Counted from the first letter of the stretch, positions 8,776 through 18,584 are shown. The stretch is DNA of 64,000 nt from Gallionella sp. (GCA_023229845.1 JALNYK010000002.1:62001-126000); one strand, 5' to 3'. The notes: generated by a model from the letters alone, not told the origin. Numbers and translations are program-made.

Positions 8776-9668
8776 TGCGGCTCCAGCGGGCGCACTTTGC
8801 GCGAGAAGGCATCGAGGAAGGAGCGCACCACGTCGTAGCTCGCATCGTTGGCGCGTTCGAAGCGCGAGATCGGCAGCCGCGCCAGCAGCGCGCGCCCCTC
8901 TTCGTTCTCGTGCAGCGTAGAAAGCAGCACGGCGACCCGCTCGACCAGCTCCGGCGGCATGTCGTTGCGCGCAACCAGACCATTGTTGATCAGCGGTTCC
9001 GTCTCCCATATCTTTTCGAGTTGCGCCGCCTTTTCCGGCTGCTGCTGCTGGAACAGCATCCATGGAATAGGCCAGGTCGCGCCCGCCGCGACCTGGCCCA
9101 GATACACGTTCATAATCGAGGATTCCTGCGAACCGACGTACAGGTTTTCGACATCCTTGTTCACGTCGATCCCGTGGGTGTGCAGGTAGTACTGCGGCAT
9201 CATCGTCGCCGCCAGCGCAGTCTTGGCCGGGTAACTGACCTTCTTGCCCTTGAGGTCGCTCACCTTGCGGATGCCGGAGTCGCGCCGCACCAGCCAGATG
9301 CCGGTGAAATTATGGTCGTCGCCCATCTTGCCGAACACATGGTAGCCGTGCTTCAGCGAATTGACGGTCTGGTAGGGATTGGGCAGCGCGAAATCGAGCT
9401 GTCCTGCGTACAGCTTCTTCTCGAACTCCTCGTAGTTGCGCGAGGCCTCCAGCGTGAAATGCGCCCCTTCGATATGGCGGTTGATGTAATCGACGATAGG
9501 GCCGTAGCGCTCCAGCAACATCTCCGGGTTGTGCAGCGGATGGATCGCGAAGCTGTAATTCTTTTCCGGATTCGCCTGCTGCGCAACGAAACCGGGCTGG
9601 TACTCCTGCTGCTCACCGCAGCCACAGAGCAGCAAGAACATACCCAACAATGACAGGAAGTTACGCAT
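8772..9668 (-). CDS. PhnD-like periplasmic substrate-binding lipoprotein
   Basis: A 298-residue protein with a hydrophobic signal ending LLLCGCGEQQ, consistent with a lipobox (cysteine at about 17). The body is a PhnD/phosphate-phosphonate type binding protein: AIHPLHNPEMLLERYGPIVDYI, LDFALPNPYQ, DLKGKKVSYPAKT, and a late GLVARNDMPPELVERV block. No permease or ATPase gene is nearby. Instead it sits between two sensor kinases, overlapping one by 8 bp and the other by 4 bp, so a signalling role is more likely than transport. The ligand could be an oxyanion but cannot be deduced. Confidence 0.88.
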   Translation of the reverse strand: MRNFLSLLGMFLLLCGCGEQQEYQPGFVAQQANPEKNYSFAIHPLHNPEMLLERYGPIVDYINRHIEGAHFTLEASRNYEEFEKKLYAGQLDFALPNPYQTVNSLKHGYHVFGKMGDDHNFTGIWLVRRDSGIRKVSDLKGKKVSYPAKTALAATMMPQYYLHTHGIDVNKDVENLYVGSQESSIMNVYLGQVAAGATWPIPWMLFQQQQPEKAAQLEKIWETEPLINNGLVARNDMPPELVERVAVLLSTLHENEEGRALLARLPISRFERANDASYDVVRSFLDAFSRKVRPLEPQ

Positions 9669-12600
9669 CGATCTTGCCCTCCTCTTCAGGTGTCGCACCC
9701 AGCGGAAGTTCGAACACGAACAGGCTGCCATGGCCCTCGCCTTCGGATTCCACCCATATCTTCCCGCCGTGGTGCTCGACGATACGCCGGCACAGCGCCA
9801 GCCCCATACCGGTGCCGTCGAAACGCGTGCGCGCTTGAAGGCGGCTGAAAAACTGGAACAACCGGTCGATCTGCTGCGGGTCGATGCCGATGCCGTGGTC
9901 GCGCACCCCGACCCGCCAAATTCCACCATCCACCCCGGACTCGACCTCGACGCGCGGCGGCTTGCCCGGCTCGCAGAATTTGATGCCGTTGCCGATCAGG
10001 TTCTGGAACAACCGCACCAGTTCATCGCGGCTGGCGTACACCTGCGGCCACTCACCGACTACGCTTACCGTGGTCGAAGTGTCGTGGATCATCGGATCGA
10101 GGAAGCCCAACGCCTCGTCCAGCGCCGTGCGCGCCGGCAGCCAGGTTTTCGCCTCGGTCTTGCGGCCCACGCGCGAATAATCGAGCAACGACACGATCAT
10201 CGAGTCCATGCGCCTTGCGCCTTCCAGCGCGAAACTCATGTTCTCGCGCTCGTCGTCGTCGAGTTTGCCCTTCAGGCTGCGTTGCAACAACTGCAAATGG
10301 CCGCTGACGGCGCGCAACGGCTGGCGCATGTCGTGCGACACGCTGTAGGCGAAACGCTCCAGGTCGGCATTCGAACGCTGCAGCGCCTCGCTCTTGTTAT
10401 GCAATTCCTCGCTAAACTGCTTTTGTTCGGTGATGTCCTCCAGCGTAAACAGGAGATATCTACGCTCGCCCTGCTGCAAGCGCATCAGGTGCACCCGCGC
10501 ATCCCATACTTCGCCGTCGGGGCGGCGGTGGCGCCACTCGAACATCACCGAGCCCTGCTCCAGCGCCTGCGCAATCTTGCCCTGAGCGGCGCTGGCCGAA
10601 TCGCTGCCGTCATACTGATGACTGTCCGACACGTCCAGCGGCGTCAGTCCCAGCACCGCTTCGCGCGACGGCATCCGGTAGAGCGCCACCGCAGCCTGGT
10701 TGCAGTCGATGTAGCGCCCGGTCTCGGCATCGACCACCACCATCGCCACGCGAGAATCGACGAACAGCAACTTGTTGTAGGCCTCGCTCTGGCGTAGCGC
10801 ATCTTCGATCAGCTTGCGCTCCGTAACGTCCTGCACCGTGCCCACCGAACGCAACGCCTTGCCCTGATTGTCGTGGAAAGTCTCGCAATGCTCGCTCACC
10901 CATTTGATGCGTCCGTCCGCCATTATCAAGCGGTGGGCTATCTCGTAGGGCTCGCGCGTTTCCAGCGAACGGGTGTAAGCCTGGTTGACTCTCTCGCGGT
11001 CGTCCGGATGGATAGCGTTCAGGAACGCCTCGTAGGAGGCGCCGAAGCGCGCCTTGTCGATCTCGAACAGATCGAATATCTCGTCCGACCAGTACAGGTG
11101 ACCGCCGATCAAATCCAGCTCCCAGTTGCCGACCTTGGCGATGCGTTGCGCCTCGTTCAGCCGTTCCATGCTGAGCCGCACGATCTGTTCCGCCTGTTTG
11201 CGCTCGGTGATGTCGGCCACCGAACTGATGAAATGCAGCGGCTTGCCCGCCTCGTCGCGCAACAGCGCCACCGACAGATTGACCCAGACCACGCTTCCAT
11301 TTTTGCGGACGTAGCGTTTTTCCAGCGCGTACTGGTCGTCCGCACCATCGAGCAGGCGCTGCACCTGCGCCATATCTGCCGCGAGGTCATCCGGCAGGGT
11401 GATCTGCTGGAAGGTGAAGACCTGCGACAGCACTTCCTCGCGGGTATAGCCGATGATGTCGCAGAACACCGGATTAATCTCCAGGAAGCGTCCGTCCGGG
11501 GCGACCTGCGCGATGCCGACCGCCGCATGATCGAAGGTCGCACGGTAACGCGACTCGCTCAGGCGCAACGCCTCTTCGGCCTGCATGCGCTCGGTCACGT
11601 CGTCGTAGATCGCGACGATTTCGCCGCCCGGTAATTTATAGACGAAATTGTCGCGCCAGCCGGTGATGAGGCCGTCGTGATAGAACGACAGCGGAAAATG
11701 CTCTGACTTGCCGGTCTGCCAGACACGCCGGAACACCTCCAGCAAGCCGATCTCCCCAACGCCCGGGAAGACCTCGTCCACATTCCGTCCGATCACCTCG
11801 CCGCGCGGTCTTCGCTCGATGCGCTCGGCCGCACGGTTAAATGCGCTGAACACAAAACACCTGCCATCGTCCTCGACCCGGTAGATCGCGACGCCGCTGC
11901 TCATGTTCTCGAACAGTTCGTTCAGTCTTGTCTCGCTCTCGGCCAACGCACGATTGATCTGCCGCTGCCGCTGCCAGGACAGGTTGATCAGCCAGCCCGC
12001 CGCCAGCGTCAGCAGCATGAACATGCCCACCAGCAAAACGAGCTCCAGCGCCTCGCTGCGCGACCCGGCCAGGTAGTCGTCCAGCGCCCAGCCGACCTGC
12101 ACATAGAACGGATAGCCTGCGACCTTGCGGAACGAGATTATCCGTTCCACGCGATCCGCACTGGAAACGGCGATATAACTCCCGGCCATTTTCCCTGCTG
12201 CCACCATATGCGGCAGTTCGACGGAGGGATTCTTGCTGCCGATGGCCAGTTCGGGCAAGTCCGACTCCGGATAGCGCACGACCAGATCGAGATTCATGTC
12301 GCGCAACGCCACCATGCCGTGCTCGCCGATATTCAGCGTGGAAAACGTCTTGGACAGCCGGCTCAGCGGAATCGCCGCGAACACCATGCCGTCGAACGAA
12401 CCATCGGGTTTGGCTATGCGATGCGCCAGCACGATCACCCATTTGCTGTTGACCCGGCTGATCTGCGGCTTCGAGAACACCAGCCCGGCCGCGGGATCGT
12501 CGCGCAAAGCGACGAAGTGGGGCCGGTCGGCCAGCGACTTGCGCTCTTCCGGCTTCACGCCGGTGCCATATCGCAGCATGCCCTGCGCATCGGTGATGCG

Positions 12601-12939
12601 TATCGCGTCGATCTCCGGCCTGCGTGCGCGCACCTTTTCGATATGAGCGTTCAGCCAGGCGGCATCTACATTGCCGCGCTGGCGCTGGTATTCGTCCAGC
12701 ACCGAAAGCAGCGCCATCTCGTCGGCCCCGATCGCACCGGCGATGTCGCTCTCCAGCGCGCGCGCCAAGTTCTGCGTGCCCAGTTCGGCCTGCTCGTGAT
12801 GGACGCTGAAATTCTCCCGCATGCCCCACCATGCCAGCGCGACGACGCACAGATTGACCAGCAGCACGCCTGCCGCCAGCCGCGGGAGAAACCCGCTGGA
12901 GCGCATCGCCGTTTCCGCAATATCGGGCAGTTCTTTCAT
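9661..12939 (-). CDS. Multi-PAS membrane sensor histidine kinase
   Basis: A ~1092-residue kinase starting at 12939 (MKELPDIAETAM) with GAGGAC upstream. Helix 1 (about 20-40), a large dCache-like periplasmic domain (about 45-320), helix 2 (about 330-350), then four PAS/PAC units (about 365-870), including ESRYRATFDHAAVGIAQV and AQRIAKVGNWELD. HisKA has its histidine in YSVSHDMRQPLRAVSGHL. The HATPase (NLIGNGIKFC, DHGIGIDPQQIDRLFQFF, GTGMGLALCRRIVEHHGG) ends the protein. The core is of the bacteriophytochrome/hybrid type. There is no receiver, so phosphate probably passes to the receivers encoded on either side. Confidence 0.92.
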   Translation of the reverse strand: MKELPDIAETAMRSSGFLPRLAAGVLLVNLCVVALAWWGMRENFSVHHEQAELGTQNLARALESDIAGAIGADEMALLSVLDEYQRQRGNVDAAWLNAHIEKVRARRPEIDAIRITDAQGMLRYGTGVKPEERKSLADRPHFVALRDDPAAGLVFSKPQISRVNSKWVIVLAHRIAKPDGSFDGMVFAAIPLSRLSKTFSTLNIGEHGMVALRDMNLDLVVRYPESDLPELAIGSKNPSVELPHMVAAGKMAGSYIAVSSADRVERIISFRKVAGYPFYVQVGWALDDYLAGSRSEALELVLLVGMFMLLTLAAGWLINLSWQRQRQINRALAESETRLNELFENMSSGVAIYRVEDDGRCFVFSAFNRAAERIERRPRGEVIGRNVDEVFPGVGEIGLLEVFRRVWQTGKSEHFPLSFYHDGLITGWRDNFVYKLPGGEIVAIYDDVTERMQAEEALRLSESRYRATFDHAAVGIAQVAPDGRFLEINPVFCDIIGYTREEVLSQVFTFQQITLPDDLAADMAQVQRLLDGADDQYALEKRYVRKNGSVVWVNLSVALLRDEAGKPLHFISSVADITERKQAEQIVRLSMERLNEAQRIAKVGNWELDLIGGHLYWSDEIFDLFEIDKARFGASYEAFLNAIHPDDRERVNQAYTRSLETREPYEIAHRLIMADGRIKWVSEHCETFHDNQGKALRSVGTVQDVTERKLIEDALRQSEAYNKLLFVDSRVAMVVVDAETGRYIDCNQAAVALYRMPSREAVLGLTPLDVSDSHQYDGSDSASAAQGKIAQALEQGSVMFEWRHRRPDGEVWDARVHLMRLQQGERRYLLFTLEDITEQKQFSEELHNKSEALQRSNADLERFAYSVSHDMRQPLRAVSGHLQLLQRSLKGKLDDDERENMSFALEGARRMDSMIVSLLDYSRVGRKTEAKTWLPARTALDEALGFLDPMIHDTSTTVSVVGEWPQVYASRDELVRLFQNLIGNGIKFCEPGKPPRVEVESGVDGGIWRVGVRDHGIGIDPQQIDRLFQFFSRLQARTRFDGTGMGLALCRRIVEHHGGKIWVESEGEGHGSLFVFELPLGATPEEEGKIDA

Positions 12940-12955
12940 GATGTCCTCGCTTCCG

Positions 12956-15442
12956 TCACGTCTGGCTGGGTCTGCCGCGCTCCAGTCCCTGCAGCCATTT
13001 TTCCTCCGGCTCCGGCCGCCCATAGAGATAACCCTGATGGATGATATTGCCGTAAGCATTGAGCAGTTCGGCCTGCGCCTGCGTCTCGACGCCCTCGGCG
13101 ACGACTTGCAGGTGCAGGTGGCGCGCCACGGCGACGATGGTCTCGACCAGCGCGGCGTCGTTCTGGTCAGTCACGACATCCTGGATGAAGCTCTTGTCTA
13201 TCTTCAGTTCGTGGATCGGCAGGCGCTTGATGTAAGCGAGGCTGGAATAGCCGGTGCCGAAATCGTCGATCGAGAAATGGATGCCCAGCGCAGACAGCGC
13301 GGTCATCTTGGCAATCACGTCGGCGATGTCGCCTATCATCAGCCCTTCGGTAACTTCCAGCACCAGATGCGTGGCATCGGCGCCGCTGGCGGACAGATGG
13401 CGGCGCACGTCGGCGACGAAGTTCGGCTGCTGGAAATGGCGCGGACTGATGTTGACCGCGATGCGCAGCGTCATCCCCTCGCTATCCAGCCGCGCCAGCA
13501 GACGACAGACCTCGGACAACATCCACTGGTCGATCTCGACGATCAGGCCGGAAGCCTCGGCCATCGGAATAAATGCGCCCGGCATCACCAGACCGCGCAG
13601 AGGATGCTGCCAGCGAACCAGCGCCTCGGCGCCGACCTGATGACCGGCGGCATTCACCTGCGGCTGCAAATAGAGCCGCAGCTGCCCGCCAATGATCGCG
13701 CCGCGCAACTCGGCTTCGAGCTGGAAGCGTTCCTTGACAGCCTCACCCATCCTGGCCTCAAAGAACACCGTGCGACCGCCCCCTTCGGCCTTGGCCCTAG
13801 CCAGCGCCATATCGGCCTGACGCAAGGCATCGACCGCAGTCGCTTCCTGCGACTCGGGCAGCAGCACGATGCCGATGCTGACATCGATATGGATGGATTC
13901 GCCATCCACCTCGAATGCTTCGCGCAATGCCGTGCGCAACTTTTCGGCGACCGCCAGCGCCTCGTGTCCGGCGGCTTCGCGCGTGGTGCGCAGCCGCGGC
14001 AGCAGCACGGCGAATTCGTCCGAATCCAGCCGGGCCAGCAGATCGTCCTCGTGCAACAGCATGCTGAAGCGGTGCGCCACGGCCTTCAGCAGCGCATCGC
14101 CGACGGCCAGACCGCGCGCCTCGTTGATCTCCTTGAAGCGGTCGAGATCGAGCAGCAGCACATCGGAAAAATGCTTCTCGCGCTTCGCACCGGCCAGCGT
14201 CTGCTCGACCTGACGCAGGAACAGCGGCCGATTCGCCAGTCCGGTCAGCGGGTCGCGCCAGGCGAGCTGATCGGCGCGCTGCTGTGCCTGCTGGATCTCG
14301 GTCATATCGGAGAATACCGCGACATAACTGATGTTTTCACCGGCCTCGTTACGGATCGCACTGACCGTGGACCACTGCGGATAGATTTCGCCGTTCTTGC
14401 GCATGTTCCAGAGCTCGCCCCGCCATTCGCCGCGCGTGGTCAGTTCGCGCCAGAAATCGAGGTAGAAACCCTTGTCCTGCCGCCCCGACTTGAGGATGCG
14501 AGGATTCTGTCCCAGTATCTCGGCCTCGCTGTAACCGGTGATCTTGGTGAAAGCGGGATTGATCGCAACGATGTTGGCATGCATGTCGGTCACGGCGATC
14601 CCCTCGCCGGTGGTGTCGAACACGCGCGAGGCGAGATTCAGCCGCTCCTCGGCCTGTTTGCGCGCGGTGATGTCGCGCCCGACCATAACCAGCCCCTTGC
14701 GGCTGTCGTCCGGATGGAACAGCGGCACCTTGATGATATCGAACACCAGCGCAGTGCCGTCCGGTCGAGGGATAGTCTCCTCTCCGCGGACCATCTGCCC
14801 GGCGCGCCAGGCTTCCTCGTCGGACGCCTCGCCCCCCAGAAAAGACTCGCGATAGAAATCCTGATAGGCGGCCAGTTCCGAATCCTTCTTGCCGCGGTAA
14901 TCCACGCCATCGAGCTGGAACAGCTTCAGATTGAAATCGTTGGCCTCCAGCCAGCGCCCCTCTCCGTCCTTGAAACACACAATGTCCGGCATCGCGTTGA
15001 TCAACGTGCGCAACTGCGTGCCGGTTTCGGCGAGGCTGTGTTCCAGGCTGGCGCGGCTGATCGCATAGCGCATCGCGCGGATCAGCGCATCCTCTTCAAA
15101 GCTACCCTTAACCAGATAGTCCTGTGCGCCGGCCTCGATGGTCTGCAACGCAAACACCTTGTCGTCGTGGCCGGTCAGCACGATGATCGGCAGCCTGGCA
15201 TTCAACTGGCGGCAAGCCTGCACGGTAGCCAGCCCGGACGAATCCGGCAGCGACAGGTCGAGCAGCACCACGTCGAACATCCCCTCGCTCAGACGCTGAC
15301 GGGTATCGGCCAGCGTGACGACCCAGGTCGCGTCGAAGCGTCCCTCGCCGCCGAGCCGCAGCATCTGGCGCACCAGATTGGCATCGCCAGGATCGTCCTC
15401 GACCAGCAATACGCGGCAGATATCCGGATTTTCCAACGCCAC
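12956..15442 (-). CDS. REC-PAS-PAS-GGDEF-EAL protein with degenerate GGDEF
   Basis: An 828-residue c-di-GMP protein: receiver (about 10-128, VLLVEDDPGDANLV, phosphoacceptor in LLLDLSLPDSSG), two PAS units (about 145-395), GGDEF-like (about 405-560) and EAL (about 580-820). The GGDEF site reads LDSDEF near residue 471, so cyclase activity is doubtful. The EAL site EALVRWQHP (about 604) and DDFGTGYSSLAYIKRLP are intact, pointing to phosphodiesterase activity. It is the first gene of the seven-gene minus-strand operon. Its receiver opposes the cyclase at the operon's end. Confidence 0.92.
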   Translation of the reverse strand: MALENPDICRVLLVEDDPGDANLVRQMLRLGGEGRFDATWVVTLADTRQRLSEGMFDVVLLDLSLPDSSGLATVQACRQLNARLPIIVLTGHDDKVFALQTIEAGAQDYLVKGSFEEDALIRAMRYAISRASLEHSLAETGTQLRTLINAMPDIVCFKDGEGRWLEANDFNLKLFQLDGVDYRGKKDSELAAYQDFYRESFLGGEASDEEAWRAGQMVRGEETIPRPDGTALVFDIIKVPLFHPDDSRKGLVMVGRDITARKQAEERLNLASRVFDTTGEGIAVTDMHANIVAINPAFTKITGYSEAEILGQNPRILKSGRQDKGFYLDFWRELTTRGEWRGELWNMRKNGEIYPQWSTVSAIRNEAGENISYVAVFSDMTEIQQAQQRADQLAWRDPLTGLANRPLFLRQVEQTLAGAKREKHFSDVLLLDLDRFKEINEARGLAVGDALLKAVAHRFSMLLHEDDLLARLDSDEFAVLLPRLRTTREAAGHEALAVAEKLRTALREAFEVDGESIHIDVSIGIVLLPESQEATAVDALRQADMALARAKAEGGGRTVFFEARMGEAVKERFQLEAELRGAIIGGQLRLYLQPQVNAAGHQVGAEALVRWQHPLRGLVMPGAFIPMAEASGLIVEIDQWMLSEVCRLLARLDSEGMTLRIAVNISPRHFQQPNFVADVRRHLSASGADATHLVLEVTEGLMIGDIADVIAKMTALSALGIHFSIDDFGTGYSSLAYIKRLPIHELKIDKSFIQDVVTDQNDAALVETIVAVARHLHLQVVAEGVETQAQAELLNAYGNIIHQGYLYGRPEPEEKWLQGLERGRPSQT

Positions 15443-15578
15443 TCCAAACGAATAAGGTATACACAGTCAGGCATCTGCATCATCGCATAATTTGGAGATC
15501 AGCGACTCAGCGATGCCTGAGACTCCATCGAAAAATTCCCCGCGACGAATCCCGGCATGATTGCTATCATGAAGCTGC

Positions 15579-15596
15579 GGTCGGGACATCCCGACC
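15579..15596. repeat. Short perfect hairpin in the hppA leader
   Basis: GGTCGGG and CCCGACC flank the loop ACAT, a 7-bp perfect stem 47 bases before the hppA start. It resembles one arm of the palindrome in smc (GTCGGGA..TCCCGAC), so it may be a degenerate member of the same REP-like family or a leader structure. No function can be assigned. Confidence 0.5.
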
Positions 15597-15642
15597 ACCA
15601 TGATACAAAAGTCCTGTCGGTATCAACCTAACGGAGGGAAAC

Positions 15643-17679
15643 ATGTCAGCTGGTCTCGGATTTGCACTGTTCTGCGCCATCGTCGCTATTCTCTATGGCG
15701 CATTCTCGATCAAATGGATACTCGCGCTGCCGACCGGCAACGACCGAATGCGGGAGATCGCCGCCGCGGTGCAGGAAGGCGCGCAGGCCTACCTGAACCG
15801 GCAGTACACCACCATCGCGATGGTCGGCGCGATCCTGCTGGTCGCAATCTTCTTCGCACTGGGCTGGCAGACCGCACTCGGCTTCGTGCTCGGCGCGCTG
15901 CTATCCGGCCTGACCGGCTTCATCGGCATGAACGTCTCGGTGCGCGCCAACATCCGCACCGCACAGGCGGCCAGCGGCGGCTTGAATGCCGCGCTGAACG
16001 TCGCATTCAAGGGCGGCGCGATCACCGGCATGCTGGTCGTCGGCCTCGGGTTGCTCGGCGTCGCCGGCTATTACGCATTCCTGACACTGATGGTCGGCAC
16101 GACCACTGCGGAAGCGACGCATGCGCTGGTCGGCCTCGCTTTCGGCGGCTCGCTGATCTCGATCTTCGCCCGTCTCGGCGGCGGCATCTTCACCAAGGGA
16201 GCCGATGTCGGCGCCGACCTGGTCGGCAAGGTCGAAGCCGGCATCCCCGAGGACGATCCGCGCAACCCGGCGGTGATCGCGGACAACGTCGGCGACAACG
16301 TCGGCGACTGCGCAGGCATGGCGGCCGACCTGTTCGAGACCTACGCGGTGACCATCATCGCCACCATGGTGCTCGGCGGCTTGCTGATCACCGGCAGCCC
16401 CGAGGCGGTGATCTATCCGCTGGTGCTGGGCGGCGTATCCATCATCGCGTCCATCATCGGCACCTTCTTCGTCAAGGCCCGCGAAGGCGGCAAGATCATG
16501 AACGCGCTGTACCGCGGCCTGATCGTATCCGGCGTGCTGGCTATCGTCGCGTTCTACCCGGTGACCACCTGGATCCTCGGCGACGGCGTGATGATAGACG
16601 GCATGCTGGTTACATCGATGAACCTGTATCTGGCCTCGCTGATCGGGCTCGCGCTGACTGCGGCAATGGTGTGGATCACCGAGTATTACACCGCCACCGA
16701 ATTCAGCCCGGTGCGTCATATCGCGCAAGCCTCCACCACCGGCCACGGCACCAACGTGATCGCCGGTCTTGGCGTGTCGATGAAATCCACAGCGGCGCCC
16801 GTACTCGCGGTGTGCCTGTCGATCTGGGGCGCATTCGAACTGGGCGGCCTGTACGGCATCGCCATCGCCGCGACCTCTATGCTGTCCATGGCCGGCATCA
16901 TCGTCGCACTCGACGCCTACGGCCCGATCACCGACAACGCCGGTGGCATCGCCGAAATGGCTGGCCTGCCCGACAACATCCGCAACATCACCGACCCGCT
17001 CGACGCGGTGGGCAACACCACCAAAGCGGTGACCAAGGGTTACGCCATCGGCTCCGCCGGTCTGGCTGCGCTGGTGCTGTTCGCCGACTACACCCATGCG
17101 CTCGCCACCAACGGCGGCCCGGCGCTGACCTTCGACCTGTCCAACCACATGGTCATCATCGGCCTGTTCATCGGCGGCATGGTACCCTATCTGTTCGCCG
17201 CGATGGGCATGGAAGCGGTCGGTCGCGCCGCAGGCTCGGTGGTCGTCGAAGTGCGCCGCCAGTTCAAGGAAATTCCCGGCATCATGGAAGGCACGGCCAA
17301 GCCGGAATACGGCACCTGCGTCGACATGCTGACCAAGGCCGCGATCCGCGAGATGATCCTGCCCTCGCTGCTGCCGGTCGCCGTGCCGGTGATCGTCGGC
17401 CTGACGCTGGGCGCGCAAGCGCTGGGCGGCGTACTGGTCGGCACCATCGTCACCGGCATCTTCGTGGCGATCTCCATGACCACCGGCGGCGGCGCATGGG
17501 ACAACGCGAAGAAATACATCGAAGAAGGCAACTACGGCGGCAAGGGCTCGGAAGCGCACAAAGCCGCCGTGACCGGCGACACCGTAGGCGACCCCTACAA
17601 GGACACCGCAGGTCCCGCGGTGAATCCGCTGATCAAGATCATCAACATCGTCGCATTGATGATCGTGCCGCTAATCTAG
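15643..17679 (+). CDS. hppA: Membrane proton-pumping pyrophosphatase, K+-independent type
   Basis: A 678-residue integral membrane H+-PPase with about 16 helices. It couples hydrolysis of pyrophosphate to proton export. Substrate-site motifs are intact: DVGADLVGKVEAGIPEDDPR and NPAVIADNVGDNVGDCAG, plus the late GDTVGDPYKDTAGPA. At the diagnostic position the sequence is GNTTKAVTKG with Lys near residue 461. Family knowledge assigns Lys here to K+-independent pumps and Ala to K+-dependent ones. Shine-Dalgarno GGAGGG precedes the ATG at 15643. A strong terminator follows. Confidence 0.97.
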   Translation: MSAGLGFALFCAIVAILYGAFSIKWILALPTGNDRMREIAAAVQEGAQAYLNRQYTTIAMVGAILLVAIFFALGWQTALGFVLGALLSGLTGFIGMNVSVRANIRTAQAASGGLNAALNVAFKGGAITGMLVVGLGLLGVAGYYAFLTLMVGTTTAEATHALVGLAFGGSLISIFARLGGGIFTKGADVGADLVGKVEAGIPEDDPRNPAVIADNVGDNVGDCAGMAADLFETYAVTIIATMVLGGLLITGSPEAVIYPLVLGGVSIIASIIGTFFVKAREGGKIMNALYRGLIVSGVLAIVAFYPVTTWILGDGVMIDGMLVTSMNLYLASLIGLALTAAMVWITEYYTATEFSPVRHIAQASTTGHGTNVIAGLGVSMKSTAAPVLAVCLSIWGAFELGGLYGIAIAATSMLSMAGIIVALDAYGPITDNAGGIAEMAGLPDNIRNITDPLDAVGNTTKAVTKGYAIGSAGLAALVLFADYTHALATNGGPALTFDLSNHMVIIGLFIGGMVPYLFAAMGMEAVGRAAGSVVVEVRRQFKEIPGIMEGTAKPEYGTCVDMLTKAAIREMILPSLLPVAVPVIVGLTLGAQALGGVLVGTIVTGIFVAISMTTGGGAWDNAKKYIEEGNYGGKGSEAHKAAVTGDTVGDPYKDTAGPAVNPLIKIINIVALMIVPLI

Positions 17680-17697
17680 ATCCCAGAGGCGCACCAT

Positions 17698-17732
17698 AAA
17701 AAAACAGGGCGGAATTTCCGCCCTGTTTTTTT
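17698..17732. terminator. Bidirectional intrinsic terminator after hppA
   Basis: CAGGGCGGA and TCCGCCCTG form a 9-bp stem around ATT, with a run of A before and T7 after. It can terminate hppA on the plus strand and the convergent NolW-like gene on the minus strand. Confidence 0.95.
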
Positions 17733-17747
17733 CCTCCCGAAACGGAA

Positions 17748-18584
17748 TTATTCGACCTCTTCCACCCGGATCAGCACGCTGCGTTGTTCGCGTTTGCGCG
17801 ATGCGCTACGCGAGGAGATCGTACCGTCGTCTACCGTTTCGCGCTGTCCGGTTCCGCCCAGTTCCATCCACTCGCCCAGCTTGCCGGACAGCGTACTGGA
17901 TGCTTGTTGCGTGTTCACAACCTGCGAATTGCCGCGCATAGGTGCATCGTTATTCGTGCTGATTTCCAGCGTGACTTGATCGCCGTTGACGTGCGGCAAC
18001 ACGTAGAAGCCGCTGTCCACCTCGCGGTATTCGGTGCTGTCGATCACCTGCGTACCCCAAGGGTGCTGGATTACCTGGCGCTGGGGAACGGGCATGCTCT
18101 GCCCGGTGCGCACCAGCGCGCGGTTGCCTTCCAGCACCTGCAACTGCTGGGTGTTGCGCCCCTCCTCCAGCGTGCGTGTGCTGATCACGTTGGCCTTCAG
18201 CCGGTCGCGCCCCTGCCCCACTTCGACACTCGCCCTGCCGCCGCTTTCCGGCAGAACGATGCGCGGATTGCGGCCGATGCTGCCGGAGACCGAGGTCAGA
18301 CGCTCGACGGTATCTCGGTCGACATCCTGCATCACGGTGATCCGCAGGCGGCGCGGTGCGACGTCGATGCTGGTCAGCAGTTTTTTGATTTGTGCAAGGT
18401 TGCGCGGCGAGGTGCGCAGGATCAACTGGTAGTTCATGCCGCTGGCGACGCCGTCCTTGTCCAGCAGCGGACGGACGATGGGCAGCACCTCCTCGGCGCT
18501 GCGATGCTTCAGCGAAATGACTTCGAGTTCGGCGGCAAGCGCCGACAGCGGAAGCAACAGCAACAAGGCGAGTGTCTTTTTCAT
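17748..18584 (-). CDS. NolW/secretin N-domain-like periplasmic protein
   Basis: A ~278-residue protein with a signal peptide (MKKTLALLLLLPLSALA; an in-frame ATG three codons upstream is also possible). The next ~80 residues (LEVISLKHRSAEEVLPIVRPLL, then LILRTSPRNLAQIKKLLTSID) are an N1/NolW-type secretin domain. The rest is not recognisable, and no secretin channel domain is present. Similar orphan NolW-domain proteins occur in betaproteobacteria without known function. It follows napB on the same strand, 47 bp after its stop, but a link to nitrate reduction is not implied by its domains. Confidence 0.75.
   Translation of the reverse strand: MKKTLALLLLLPLSALAAELEVISLKHRSAEEVLPIVRPLLDKDGVASGMNYQLILRTSPRNLAQIKKLLTSIDVAPRRLRITVMQDVDRDTVERLTSVSGSIGRNPRIVLPESGGRASVEVGQGRDRLKANVISTRTLEEGRNTQQLQVLEGNRALVRTGQSMPVPQRQVIQHPWGTQVIDSTEYREVDSGFYVLPHVNGDQVTLEISTNNDAPMRGNSQVVNTQQASSTLSGKLGEWMELGGTGQRETVDDGTISSRSASRKREQRSVLIRVEEVE

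Noticed and set aside
5548..8838. A 1096-codon open frame on the plus strand opposite two kinase genes
   Set aside because: It is antisense to two clear histidine kinases, Arg/Gln/His-rich, with no family motif. Long antisense frames are common in GC-rich genes.
12821..15490. An 889-codon open frame opposite the REC-PAS-GGDEF-EAL gene
   Set aside because: A shadow of the real minus-strand gene; its composition is that of reverse-complemented coding sequence and no domain is visible.
15600..17699. A 699-codon frame overlapping hppA in another frame of the same strand
   Set aside because: Arg/His-rich frame-shifted reading of hppA, with no start context or family.
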